This document shows, piece by piece, positions 26,392 to 36,840 of a DNA stretch of 64,000 nt. Below the pieces are notes generated by a model that searched no databases, was not told where the DNA came from, and saw nothing but the letters and a program-made list of their open reading frames with translations. The stretch is from contig CBDDCL010000015.1 in assembly GCA_965226245.1 (NCBI GenBank), positions 7,054,847 to 7,118,846 of the forward strand. Reading direction: 5' to 3'. The position numbers were made by a program, and so were the translations under genes. Position 1 is the stretch's first letter; every line of letters begins with the position of its first letter. Source of the DNA: CBDCYS01 sp965226245 (GTDB lineage: Bacteria > Acidobacteriota > Terriglobia > Bryobacterales > UBA6623).

Positions 26392-27416
26392 TGGGGTATT
26401 TAGTTGACTCCAGTAGCCACTACATCTTGGGGGTGGGGGTGCCGGCCCTGGTGGCCTCGACCATTGTCTTATAGGGAGCAGGGTCGGCGGCGACCGCCTG
26501 CTGGAGGAGGCGATAGAAAAGTTTGCCGCGCGACCGTGAGGTCCGCCGGTTGAAGCGGAACGTGAACTCGTCCAGGTAGTAGTCCAAATACTCGTGACTG
26601 ACAGCCCCCTGGTGGGTCCCCAACAGCCAGCGCTTTAGCAGAGAGGCGACACGATGGACTCTCGGCAGCAGCTTACTCGCCGATTGCCGCTTCCCGCGCA
26701 GCACGGTGACTTCATGGCGGTATCCTTTGTTCTCCAATCCCGCATAGCCTTCCCAGCCGTCGGTGTGCACGAGGCTGCCAGGTTGGATAGCTTCTTCGAC
26801 AAAGGCTTCCAAGCTCGCCGCTGAGGCATCCGCGATCCGACGGAGCCGGATGCGACCCATACCGCGCCCATCCTCCTCGGCAGCAACCGCAACTAACGCT
26901 TTGCCAACCATTTCGCGACCTCGGACGCCCTCTTCGACTCCGCCCACATACGTTTCGTCCACCTCCACCCGGCCGACCAGCCGATTGCGACCGGGGCGCA
27001 CCATGGCGCGGCGGAACTTGTGCAGCCAGGTCCAGGCGGTTACATAGCTACCCAAACCCAAGACCCGCTGCAACTCCAGCGCGCTGGCCCCGCCTTTTTG
27101 CGTTGTCACCCACCAAGCCGCCCGGAACCACAACGTCAAGGGCTTGCGGGTGTCCTGGAAAATCGTGCCCGCCGTCACCGAGGCCTGGTAACCGCAGTCG
27201 GCGCAGAGCAGCAGATTGCGTTTGCTGGCCCATGAGGACTGGATCCCACAGCGCGGGCACACGAACCCCTCCGGCCAGCGCAGCTTCAGCAGGTACTCCC
27301 GGCACGCCTCCTCGGTCGAGAATCGAGCTTCCAACTCGACGAGGTTTCGGGGGTAGTCCTCCTTCATGCCCCCAACCACAACATATTGTGGCTACTGGAG
27401 TCAACTAAATACCCCA
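26392..27416 (-). mobile_element. IS1595-family element, copy 3 (1025 bp, inverted)
   Basis: Flanked by TTTATGGCAA (26380-26389 and 27417-27426) with two extra A residues at the left edge. Inserted in the glycosyltransferase gene, antisense to it. Confidence 0.96.
26420..27367 (-). CDS. IS1595-family transposase (copy 3)
   Basis: 315 residues, identical to the other three copies; zinc ribbon and DDE core are intact, so the element should be able to move. It reads antisense to the interrupted glycosyltransferase. Confidence 0.95.
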   Translation of the reverse strand: MKEDYPRNLVELEARFSTEEACREYLLKLRWPEGFVCPRCGIQSSWASKRNLLLCADCGYQASVTAGTIFQDTRKPLTLWFRAAWWVTTQKGGASALELQRVLGLGSYVTAWTWLHKFRRAMVRPGRNRLVGRVEVDETYVGGVEEGVRGREMVGKALVAVAAEEDGRGMGRIRLRRIADASAASLEAFVEEAIQPGSLVHTDGWEGYAGLENKGYRHEVTVLRGKRQSASKLLPRVHRVASLLKRWLLGTHQGAVSHEYLDYYLDEFTFRFNRRTSRSRGKLFYRLLQQAVAADPAPYKTMVEATRAGTPTPKM

Positions 27417-28123
27417 TTTATGGCAATCCGTGGATTCGCCGCCGAACTACAGTTCTGCGAGGACATCGAATTCGGTGACGCTCTGGTCCGTGCCGGCTAT
27501 CGCATCCGTCTTCTCAAGCAAATGCAGGCGGCGCATTTGAAGCACTATAGCTTTTTAGGGTTAGTCAAGTCAGACCTGTTGGGACGGGCCATCCCCTGGA
27601 CCCGCTTGCTGCGCTCCGGCCGGTCACGGTTCGGGAATCTGAACACGAATCAGCAGGGGGTGGCAAGCGTTGCTCTTACCGCGTCAGCATACATGGGCGT
27701 TTGCGGGGCGTTCTTCCTTGCGCACTTTGGGTGGGTGACACTGGCCGCGCTCGCCGGTTTGGCGGCCGTGAACCGCCATTTTCTTGCTTTCGGCGCCGCA
27801 AGACGCGGACTTGCCTTCTTGCCCGGCTGCTTCTGCATGCTGGTCGCCCACTACACGATCTGTGGCGTTGGGTATGTCGCCGGTCATTTATCGCCACGTT
27901 ATCCGGCTCAGCGGAGCCCGATGGTTTCCTATCCTCCGCCGCAGGGAGTTGAGCCTCACGAAGCCGCCACGCGCGAACGCGGTGGCCACACGCCGGTCTA
28001 GCTATCAGCTCAAGGGTACAACATGGAGCCGCCGCGCAAGCTTCCCCTGAACCTAACTAACCGGCGCCGCGGCGGAAAGTGAGAGATACAAGGCGACGCC
28101 GCTCCGGCGGACGAAACTCAGAG

Positions 28124-28143
28124 CCCCACACGGGAGTGTGGGG
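28124..28143 (+). terminator. Perfect 8-bp hairpin upstream of a toxin fragment
   Basis: CCCCACAC and GTGTGGGG are separated by GGGA. There is no T-run. It could end the glycosyltransferase transcript, whose stop lies 120 bases upstream. Confidence 0.4.
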
Positions 28144-28182
28144 TCCAGCCGCATGGAGGCTTCGGAGAAGAAGAATCGAACC

Positions 28183-28254
28183 ATGCCTGAACCCCGCCGG
28201 GGTGAGGTCTGGATCGTCGATCTGGGCCCCGCGGCGAAGGTGAGGACCTGCCTA
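28183..28254 (+). pseudogene. MazF/PemK-type toxin, N-terminal fragment
   Basis: MPEPRRGEVWIVDLGPAAKV matches the first strands of MazF-like mRNA interferases (R-G-E-V-W-x-V-D-x-G). The frame runs into the CTAG target and end of the IS1182-type element at 28252, and no continuation exists on the other side of that element, so the rest of the toxin was lost before or during the insertion. No antitoxin gene is recognisable upstream. Confidence 0.65.
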
Positions 28255-28255
28255 G

Positions 28256-29752
28256 CAGCCCGTGGTAAATGTGGCCGTTTTCAGGCGGCGCGAGCGAGCC
28301 GGAAGACGCAGAGTGGCGAGTCGAGCCGGAAGGAGCCGTTCGCCGGGCGCGGCCACAGCCGAAACCACCGCGTTCGGCGGGCCGATAACAGCCGCCTGAC
28401 GGCCTCCCAGAGCCAATCGAAGGCCTTTTTCGCTTCCGCCAGCCCGCGCGGCGTGCCCGCTCCCAGCTCCTTCCTCAGCAGCAGCGACAAGTTGAACGCG
28501 CCGCCGTGAATCAGCAGCCGTTTCAAGATATTTTCGTGGCCGCGCAAGTGCGTCCGCCGCATCCGGCCGGTCTCATATAAGTGAGCAAAACTGCGTTCCA
28601 CCCGCTCGCTGCGCAACCGTGACAGTTGTTTGCCCCGCTCGCCGCGCATCCGTCGCCGGTTGCCATACACCGCTTGTTGCTGCCGAGGCTTGCCGCACCA
28701 GTTGCGCCGCCCGCGGTCCGGTTCATTGATGTAAGAACGCAGCTCCAGCGCCGTCAGGTCCGTCAGCACGTCGTTGCTGTGATAGCCCTTGTCGGCCACC
28801 ACTTCTTGCAGCCCTTGGGGAGACAGTTGCTCGTTCGCCTGCTGGTCTTGGGCGACCGCGGCGACTTGCTCCGCGGCCGCGCTAATCGTCTCGGACACGG
28901 TGCTCGTGTCGCCCAGATCGGCGCCTTGCACGGTCAGCGCCAGCAGCGCGCCCGTCTGCAGGTCCACGGCGTGCTCGGCCTTGTGCGCCAAGTGCGTGCG
29001 CCCGTCTTTCATTTTTGCGATCTTGGCGTCGGGGTCATGCGGATTCGTCCAATCCTTGTTGGAGCCTTTGTTTTTGCGCTTTTTGTCCAGCTTGGCCAGT
29101 TGCTCGCGGCTCGGCGTCTCGATCCCCGACTGCGCCGCCAGCCCCTTGAGAAAGTCTTCGTAGCTCTCGCCGCTGTCGCGCCGCACGATCGAGCGCAACG
29201 CCGCGTTGGCCTCCAGCGTGGTGGCATCGACCGCAATCGTGCCGCCTTTCAACAGCCCCTGCTTGGCGAGCAATTGCAGCACCCAGGTGAACACTTGGCG
29301 GTGCGTTTCGACGTCGATCAGGCGGCGGCTGCGCGAGATCGTCGAATGATCGGGCGTGGATTCGTCGAGCTCGATGGCGAGAAAGCGCCGCAGCGAGATC
29401 GAATCGGCCAGGCGCCAAGCGATGCCGCGCTCGCTGTCGATGCCTTCGAGGTAGCCGATCAACAGGCAGCGGAAGTAGCTGCCGGGCGTCAGCGAGGGAC
29501 GGCCCATGTGCGCCGCGTAGAACTTCTCGCAGCGCTGTTCGGCGAAGTCGTCGAAGCCGTGCTCGTCGAGCAGCTCGTTGAGCCTGCGATAAAACGGGTG
29601 GGCCGCTGTGTGTGGCAGATCCGCGGCGGCGACCCACAGCCCTTTCTGGCGCTGCCGCTGGTTGCGTCGTCCCATTGCCATGAAACAATTATACACCAAG
29701 ATGTTTTAATTGTAAAGTATTTTATGTATTCTTGTACTTTTACCACGGGCTG
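28256..29752 (-). mobile_element. IS1182-family element (1497 bp)
   Basis: The inverted ends CAGCCCGTGGTAAA (14 bp) are flanked on both sides by CTAG (28252-28255, 29753-29756). It carries one complete transposase gene. A solo end of the same element is at 38470-38483. Confidence 0.92.
28281..29681 (-). CDS. IS1182-family transposase
   Basis: 466 residues from ATG 29681 (six codons more if the upstream ATG 29699 is used). The DUF772-like N-terminus (GRPSLTPGSYFRCLLIGYLE...GIAWRLADS) and the DDE_Tnp_1 core are present: IAVDATTLEANAALRSI holds the first Asp, VVADKGYHSNDVL the second, and the Arg-rich ERVERSFAHLYETGRMRRTHLRG the last Glu. The frame is unbroken, so the element is probably active. 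The gene lies opposite to the toxin fragment and in line with the downstream DUF1080 gene, whose stop codon lies in the target duplication. Confidence 0.94.
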   Translation of the reverse strand: MAMGRRNQRQRQKGLWVAAADLPHTAAHPFYRRLNELLDEHGFDDFAEQRCEKFYAAHMGRPSLTPGSYFRCLLIGYLEGIDSERGIAWRLADSISLRRFLAIELDESTPDHSTISRSRRLIDVETHRQVFTWVLQLLAKQGLLKGGTIAVDATTLEANAALRSIVRRDSGESYEDFLKGLAAQSGIETPSREQLAKLDKKRKNKGSNKDWTNPHDPDAKIAKMKDGRTHLAHKAEHAVDLQTGALLALTVQGADLGDTSTVSETISAAAEQVAAVAQDQQANEQLSPQGLQEVVADKGYHSNDVLTDLTALELRSYINEPDRGRRNWCGKPRQQQAVYGNRRRMRGERGKQLSRLRSERVERSFAHLYETGRMRRTHLRGHENILKRLLIHGGAFNLSLLLRKELGAGTPRGLAEAKKAFDWLWEAVRRLLSARRTRWFRLWPRPANGSFRLDSPLCVFRLARAA

Positions 29753-30475
29753 CTAGGGCAAGGGTTTTACGCGCAGCTTCTTGTAGTACACCACGCTCTG
29801 TGAATCGTGCGCTTGAAGGGCGAAGGTCCCCCCTCCCAGTTCACAATTAGGGCCGCCGTATCCGGGGTCGGCGCCACGAATTCCCCGCCAGTCCTCTGGT
29901 TTGGTCCAATCCACGATCGTCTTGTTGTCCACCTTGATCATGACGTGCGGATCGCGGACGACAATGTGCATCGTGAACCAGGTGTTGTCCTTCACCGGCG
30001 CCTCCAAATTGTCTTGCACCCGGTAGAGGCTGGCGGTTTTTCTCTTGTCTCTGGTGTAAGTATTGTTAACCTGAACTTCGCAGCCTCTCGCTAACGAACC
30101 AAGCGCCGGGCCGGCGCCGAAGAAGATGCCGCCGTTGGAATTGGGCTTGGTCATGACATCGGCCTTGAATTCGAAGTTCTTGAACACCCCGTCGTTGACC
30201 TCTCCCACGTAGAAGAGATGGCTGATGCCGCACTCATGCGCCACCGGGCAAGGGCTAGAGGGTTTAGCATGAGCCACAATCATCCCGTCGCGGACTTGAA
30301 ATGAGCCCTCATCCCCGCCTTGCCCTCTTCGGTGTCCTCCGCTGTGTTTCCAGCCGTCGAGGTTCTTACCGTTGAACAGGCTGATCCAGCCGTCGCCGGC
30401 GTCCGTCTTCTCGTCGGCGAAGCAAGTCAAGGACAGCAACAGGGTCATCAAGCTGCAAAGCGCGATTCTCTTCAT
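29753..30475 (-). CDS. Secreted DUF1080 (3-keto-disaccharide hydrolase-type) protein
   Basis: 240 residues. Signal peptide MKRIALCSLMTLLLSLTCFA, then the DUF1080 concanavalin-like sheet: GWISLFNGKNLDGWKHSGG near residue 28, FEFKADVMTKPNSNGGIFFG near 100, and ALQAHDSQSVVYYKKLRVKP at the end. DUF1080 proteins act in periplasmic or extracellular sugar metabolism, and some hydrolyse 3-keto-glycosides. The TAG stop falls in the CTAG target of the IS1182 element; the C-terminus KLRVKPLP looks complete, so the protein is probably intact. The next gene upstream (30592-31911) is on the same strand and also contains DUF1080. Confidence 0.88.
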   Translation of the reverse strand: MKRIALCSLMTLLLSLTCFADEKTDAGDGWISLFNGKNLDGWKHSGGHRRGQGGDEGSFQVRDGMIVAHAKPSSPCPVAHECGISHLFYVGEVNDGVFKNFEFKADVMTKPNSNGGIFFGAGPALGSLARGCEVQVNNTYTRDKRKTASLYRVQDNLEAPVKDNTWFTMHIVVRDPHVMIKVDNKTIVDWTKPEDWRGIRGADPGYGGPNCELGGGTFALQAHDSQSVVYYKKLRVKPLP

Positions 30476-30591
30476 GGCGTAGTCTCCTTTGTTTGTGGTG
30501 CTGGACTATGTTTGTGGTGCTGAAGCCGCCGATTCGGTTCCGCGACCGTATTTTCGGAATTTCGCCAGGTATTTCTGGCAGCCGCCATGCA

Positions 30592-31911
30592 CTACAGCAG
30601 CTCCTTGATTCGAATGTTCCTGAAGGACACGATTTGCGGAGTTCCATTGTGCAGTTGAAAGCCGATCGTGCCTTTCCGCATTTCCTGGGCTAACTTTTCA
30701 TCCGTGTCGACATATTCGAACGGAACGCCGTTGATCCACGCCCTAATTCTGTTGCCTTCGCAGCGAATGACGAAATCGTTGAATTCTCCCTGACGAAGAA
30801 CCTTCTGGACCTTGGGTTGGAGCTCTTCTTGAACGTCGCCATTGAGCAGCCGGCGGCTGCCGCCCTCCTCATAAACCCAACCCCATTTGTGTACGCCCAT
30901 ATCAATCTCGTAGCCGACGACGATTTGCGTTGTTCGTAGCGGGTCCCGGCGAGTCCGGACTGTGACGCCGGAATTGCGTTGTCCAATGACCTTTGCCTCG
31001 AGTCGCAGTTCGAAGTCCTCGAATTCCTCTACTGAGCAAATGAAGTCGTGGAAGGGCATCGGCTGCCAAGAAGGCCTCTGGCCCACAATCGCCCCGTTTT
31101 CGACGCTCCAGTACCTGCTATTGCCCTCCCAGCCGGCCAGCGTCTTGCCGTCGAAGAGCATTCGAAAACCCTTTTCTCCGGCCCACTCCAGCGAGCGAAC
31201 CAGCAGTTTGCGGAAGCCGCTGCCTTGCATCGCCATCGGGTCGTGTCCCAACGTGTTCTGGACGACGCGGCCCTTGCCGTAGCTGTTGACCCACACCATC
31301 GGCTCGTCCTGCTCTTTCCCATCGAACGCGGTGACGAGGACCTCGCTGCCTTCGGTGATCAGCGAGTTTTGGAATAGTTCGTCGCGGCCGTGCCGGAACG
31401 ACTTGATTCCTCTCGTGATGGGATGGTCCCGTTGCACGGTCACGGTGAACTCGCGCATCTCGCCGCGGAGGCCCTGTTTTCGCCGGCCGCCGGCGGTGAT
31501 CCGCTCGAACTGCTTGCTCCAGTCGGAGTCGCCGGTGAACGCCGCCGATGCATGGTGAAGCACGACGAGTCCCGCGCCGGCCCTGACGGCGCCAGCGAAC
31601 GCCTGTTTGTTCGCATCCGTCCAGACGCTGTCGGGGTCGGCTTTCGCGCCGGGCCCCGTGTCTGTGTAGTTCAGCAGCAACACATCGTAGGCCTCGAGCT
31701 TTTCCGGCGTCAGGTCCAATCGCGGCTTCTGAGTCACGTCCACTTCCTGACCGGCCTCGGTCAGAATCTCCTTCAAGACCGGCGTCGTTTCTTTCCATTT
31801 TTCTTCGTGATCGCCGGTGATAATCAACACTTTCGTCGTGATGGGAGCGTCTCCCAAAGCGACGGTGCTTGTGAACGCAAAAAAGGACAAGGTGGCGAGT
31901 AGCATGCGCAT
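30592..31911 (-). CDS. Secreted ThuA-DUF1080 fusion protein
   Basis: 439 residues. A signal peptide (MRMLLATLSFFAFTSTVALG) is followed by a ThuA-like glutamine-amidotransferase-fold domain at about residues 26-240 (KVLIITGDHEEKWKETTP, VLLLNYTDTG, LVVLHHASAAF, WVNSYGKGRVVQNTLGHD). A DUF1080 domain follows at about 250-439 (RMLFDGKTLAGWEGNSRYWS, FELRLEAKVIGQRNSGV, GTIGFQLHNGTPQIVSFRNI). The domain pair is typical of sugar-degrading secretomes. Likely in one transcript with the DUF1080 gene downstream (gap 116 bases). The precise substrate is unknown. Confidence 0.9.
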   Translation of the reverse strand: MRMLLATLSFFAFTSTVALGDAPITTKVLIITGDHEEKWKETTPVLKEILTEAGQEVDVTQKPRLDLTPEKLEAYDVLLLNYTDTGPGAKADPDSVWTDANKQAFAGAVRAGAGLVVLHHASAAFTGDSDWSKQFERITAGGRRKQGLRGEMREFTVTVQRDHPITRGIKSFRHGRDELFQNSLITEGSEVLVTAFDGKEQDEPMVWVNSYGKGRVVQNTLGHDPMAMQGSGFRKLLVRSLEWAGEKGFRMLFDGKTLAGWEGNSRYWSVENGAIVGQRPSWQPMPFHDFICSVEEFEDFELRLEAKVIGQRNSGVTVRTRRDPLRTTQIVVGYEIDMGVHKWGWVYEEGGSRRLLNGDVQEELQPKVQKVLRQGEFNDFVIRCEGNRIRAWINGVPFEYVDTDEKLAQEMRKGTIGFQLHNGTPQIVSFRNIRIKELL

Positions 31912-32033
31912 GACGTGTTTCCCCCAAGTAAGGTGTTTCGCCCTTTCAGCGGTTCGAACTTGCAGGTCGATCTGGGATAAATCGGCCTAAGCTAGTTTAC
32001 AACTGAGAATGCCGGCGCGAAACTAGACCTGCT

Positions 32034-32117
32034 GTCTTCCGCCCCATAGACGACGCCCATTCCGCCCTCACCTGGCTTTTCGGTGATCTTGTAGTGGAAG
32101 ATGGTTTGGCCGATCAT
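32034..32117 (-). pseudogene. Serine/threonine kinase N-terminal fragment
   Basis: 28 codons, MIGQTIFHYKITEKPGEGGM then GVVYGAED, equal to the start of the kinase encoded just upstream (MINQTISHYFVTEKLGEGGM...). It stops resembling a kinase at about 32034. It is a leftover of a tandem kinase gene; the glycine loop is intact but nothing else remains. Confidence 0.8.
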
Positions 32118-32149
32118 GGCGTCACGTCAATCGTCCGCGCCCTGATGGA

Positions 32150-34756
<2,607 letters not shown>

Positions 34757-34829
34757 AGCAGTCCAAGTCTAGGGTAGCGAAGATAGATGCCGGGAACAAG
34801 CCTTCCCGCGAACTATCCTATCCTAGCAC

Positions 34830-35062
34830 CAATGCTGTTCACTTACTGTAGAGCCTTTTGAGCCGCGAAGCGGCGCCGGATCGTAGCCCATGGATGGAGC
34901 GAAGCGGAACCCTGGGTCCGAACCCCCTCGAGGCAGAAGCCCCGCAAGGGGCGCAGGAAAACAAGCGCATGATTCTGACGCCGGTATCCGTCTTGCGACG
35001 AAAGAAATACAACGGCCTGGGCAACCGAACGCAGCCCCCAAACCGCTAACTGAACAGTATTG
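34830..35062. mobile_element. MITE-1 copy 2 (233 bp)
   Basis: Ends CAATGCTGTTCACTTA and TAACTGAACAGTATTG; 10-bp flanks ATCCTAGCAC (34820-34829) and ATCCTAGCGC (35063-35072), one mismatch. The interior palindromes are the same as in the other copies. Bases 35073-35274 to its right hold nothing recognisable. Confidence 0.88.
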
Positions 35063-35274
35063 ATCCTAGCGCCGTCAAGCCCCTCATCGGACTCGGTTTT
35101 CACCGGCTCTGGTCGCCTAAAGAGGTAGCCCCGATGGCCGATTGCTGGTGGGAATAAAATTTCTCAGTAGCTATTCGCAGTCGTGGTCGTCCGGGGGAAC
35201 TGTACCCCTGAACGGCAGCCTGTCGGAAGACTGCTGAATTGTGAAACCGCCTCCCAACCACCTTGGCAGAGGTA

Positions 35275-35413
35275 GTTCCGCGCTGAACTCAACGGCCGGA
35301 CCCGAACTCTGGTGATGTATCGAACAGGCTCCGAACAGGACTGCACGATGCTGGAAGTGAGAGGAGCCGGGACGACGACCCTGCGGCTACGGCCGTTGCA
35401 AACTGCAAGCTAG
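35275..35413 (+). pseudogene. 3' fragment of the small unknown gene (duplicate of 25225-25370)
   Basis: About 46 codons, FRAELNGRTRTLVMYRTGSE followed by QDCTMLEVRGAGTTTLRLRP, ending at the TAG created by the CTAG at 35410. It is the frame-intact version of the 3' end that is frameshifted at 24928-25370. No 5' part of the gene is present upstream. Confidence 0.75.
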
Positions 35414-35416
35414 CCC

Positions 35417-35640
35417 CAATACTGTTGACTTAGGGTCTTTCAGCCGCGAAGCGGCGCCGGATTGTAGCCCATGGGTGGAGCGAAGCGGAACCCTGGGTCA
35501 GAAAACCCCACAGCGCCAAGCCCCGCAAGGGGCGGAGGAAAGCCAACGCATGATGCTGATGACGGCTCCGCTTTGCACCGAAGAAATAGGGGGCTTGGAC
35601 GCCGGGAACGGCGCCACGCGCGCTTAAGTCAACAGTATTG
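35417..35640. mobile_element. MITE-1 copy 3 (224 bp)
   Basis: Perfect 16-bp inverted ends CAATACTGTTGACTTA / TAAGTCAACAGTATTG and a perfect 10-bp duplication AAGCTAGCCC (35407-35416, 35641-35650). The sequence beyond both flanks matches 25225-25440 without an element, showing a clean insertion. From 35651 to about 35740 the duplicated flank continues; 35741-35908 should contain the promoter of the TIR operon. Confidence 0.93.
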
Positions 35641-35908
35641 AAGCTAGCCCGGGCGGTTCTTCGAGCCCAGTCTAACATGCGCCGAAGGCTGAAGCCGGGA
35701 GACCTATCGGTTCCGTTAGTTATAGGCACAAGCCGGTCTGAGAACGCTCCAGCCATCTTGTTCGCGAACCGCCACAAGATTTCAGCGGAAGCTATACTAC
35801 GAATGAGAGTACGATCAACTGAATCGGAAACAGTTGCGATGGTATCCCGCTGGTCCCGGTTTTCGTACGTCAACCGGCGAAGTTTTGCGCGAGTCAGCAT
35901 GAGTAAGG

Positions 35909-36376
35909 GTGAACCGCTGGAATCGAGGGATACGGAGGATGGCAGCGCCTCAGATCTTCATCTCGTATTCGGGGCACGATGCATTTGAGGCCAGTCTCCT
36001 TCAGTTTGCCTTAGAGGTGATATTAGCCGAAGAAGGTGCGGTGGTTTGGACTTTCCAGAGAGACCAAGCACGTTCAGAGAAGGAGATAGCCCGGAGCCTG
36101 AAAGCCCGGGTGCGCGAATCACTGGCGACAGTTTTTCTTGTTTCTCCGGAGACGCTCGAATCTGGCGCGACTCAGTGGATGGAGCTAGCCTACGCGGATG
36201 CGTTCGGCGTGGAAACGTTCATCTTATTGCATCACCTCGACTACCGGACTCTGAAGCAGAAAGAACGCGGGGCGCCGCCCCTTCTTCTATCAAGCCAATG
36301 TAACTCGGCGACCGAATGGAAGGATGTCGCACAGGACATTCAGCAATTATTGAAGGGACGGAAAGACCATGACTGA
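35909..36376 (+). CDS. TIR-domain protein, first gene of a two-gene operon
   Basis: 155 residues from GTG 35909; ATG 35939 is an alternative that begins MAAPQIFISYSGHD. The whole protein is one TIR domain: FISYSGHDAFEASL (strand A and BB-loop lead), VVWTFQRDQARSEKEIARSL, TVFLVSPETLESGATQWMEL and TFILLHHLDYRTLK. In enzymatic TIR domains the helix C motif is W-x-x-x-E. Here it reads W-M-E-L-A, so the catalytic glutamate appears shifted or lost. No other domain or membrane segment is visible. Its last 8 bases overlap the next TIR gene, so translation is coupled. A defence or NAD-signalling role is inferred from the family only. Confidence 0.82.
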   Translation: MNRWNRGIRRMAAPQIFISYSGHDAFEASLLQFALEVILAEEGAVVWTFQRDQARSEKEIARSLKARVRESLATVFLVSPETLESGATQWMELAYADAFGVETFILLHHLDYRTLKQKERGAPPLLLSSQCNSATEWKDVAQDIQQLLKGRKDHD

Positions 36377-36743
36377 AAAGATCTTCGTGTCATACGCCCA
36401 CCAGGACCGTAAGTATCTTAAAGGTCTAGAACAGCAGCTACGCAAGCACGGAATCGTGAGCGGTGGAGACGTAGTGCTCGTCGATCCACACGAAATCCAG
36501 CCGGGGGAGAACATCCGCGAAGCCCTTAGGAACCAGATCAGATCGGCAACGAAGGTGGTCATCATCGCTTCAAAGAACAGCGCGGACTCGGAATGGGTCA
36601 ACTATGAGGCTGGGATGGCTTCCGCTCTTGAGAAACCTATTGTCATCATCGGCGGGAAAGGGAGCGGAACGACTGCATTCGCCAAGGCTCTAGGCAATGT
36701 CCAATCCATCGAAAGCGAGGAAGCAGACTTCTTGCTGGGCTAA
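36369..36743 (+). CDS. TIR-domain protein, second gene of a two-gene operon
   Basis: 124 residues, a minimal TIR domain: KIFVSYAHQDRKYLKGLEQQ, VVLVDPHEIQPGENIREAL, TKVVIIASKNSADSEWVNYE and PIVIIGGKGSG. The helix C motif SEWVNYE has the W-x-x-x-E arrangement of NAD-cleaving TIR proteins, so this partner could be the active one. It overlaps the upstream TIR gene by 8 bases. GGGACGG upstream is a weak ribosome-binding site, consistent with coupling. No STAND, Thoeris ThsA-like or other effector gene follows; the next gene is a metal-binding-domain protein 97 bases on. Confidence 0.85.
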   Translation: MTEKIFVSYAHQDRKYLKGLEQQLRKHGIVSGGDVVLVDPHEIQPGENIREALRNQIRSATKVVIIASKNSADSEWVNYEAGMASALEKPIVIIGGKGSGTTAFAKALGNVQSIESEEADFLLG

Positions 36744-36840
36744 CGCAGTAACGCAGTGTAGCTCGCCAATAATGCCGTAACTGAATCGGTCCTTACGTTA
36801 GCTTGGGCCTCGCTGCTTGATATGATTGCGGTATCGAGTT

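Larger units (their letters stand above)
25846..28001 (+). pseudogene. Family 2 glycosyltransferase split by IS1595 copy 3
   Basis: Excising the IS, one duplication and two extra bases joins VFMA to IRGFAAELQF in frame and gives one protein of about 370 residues. The GT-A fold shows VSVIIPSFNAEATLDACL near residue 25, VIVVDDASIDRTAEI, FFVDADVVVNADAI (the D-x-D metal site) and, after the break, CEDIEFGDALVRAGY (the acceptor-site E-D motif). The C-terminal third has two to three hydrophobic segments (LTASAYMGVCGAFFLAHFGW, LAFLPGCFCMLVAHYTICGV), so the enzyme was membrane-anchored and probably made a cell-surface glycan or glycolipid. Scraps of a paralog are at 62093-62614. Confidence 0.88.

Noticed and set aside
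28626..29756. 376-codon plus-strand frame through the IS1182 element
   Set aside because: Antisense to a clear transposase with intact DDE motifs; no domain of its own.
36369..36743. TIR pair considered as a Thoeris system
   Set aside because: No ThsA-like SIR2/SLOG or other NAD-hydrolase effector gene lies within reach; the next genes are a metal-binding-domain protein and a cytochrome.
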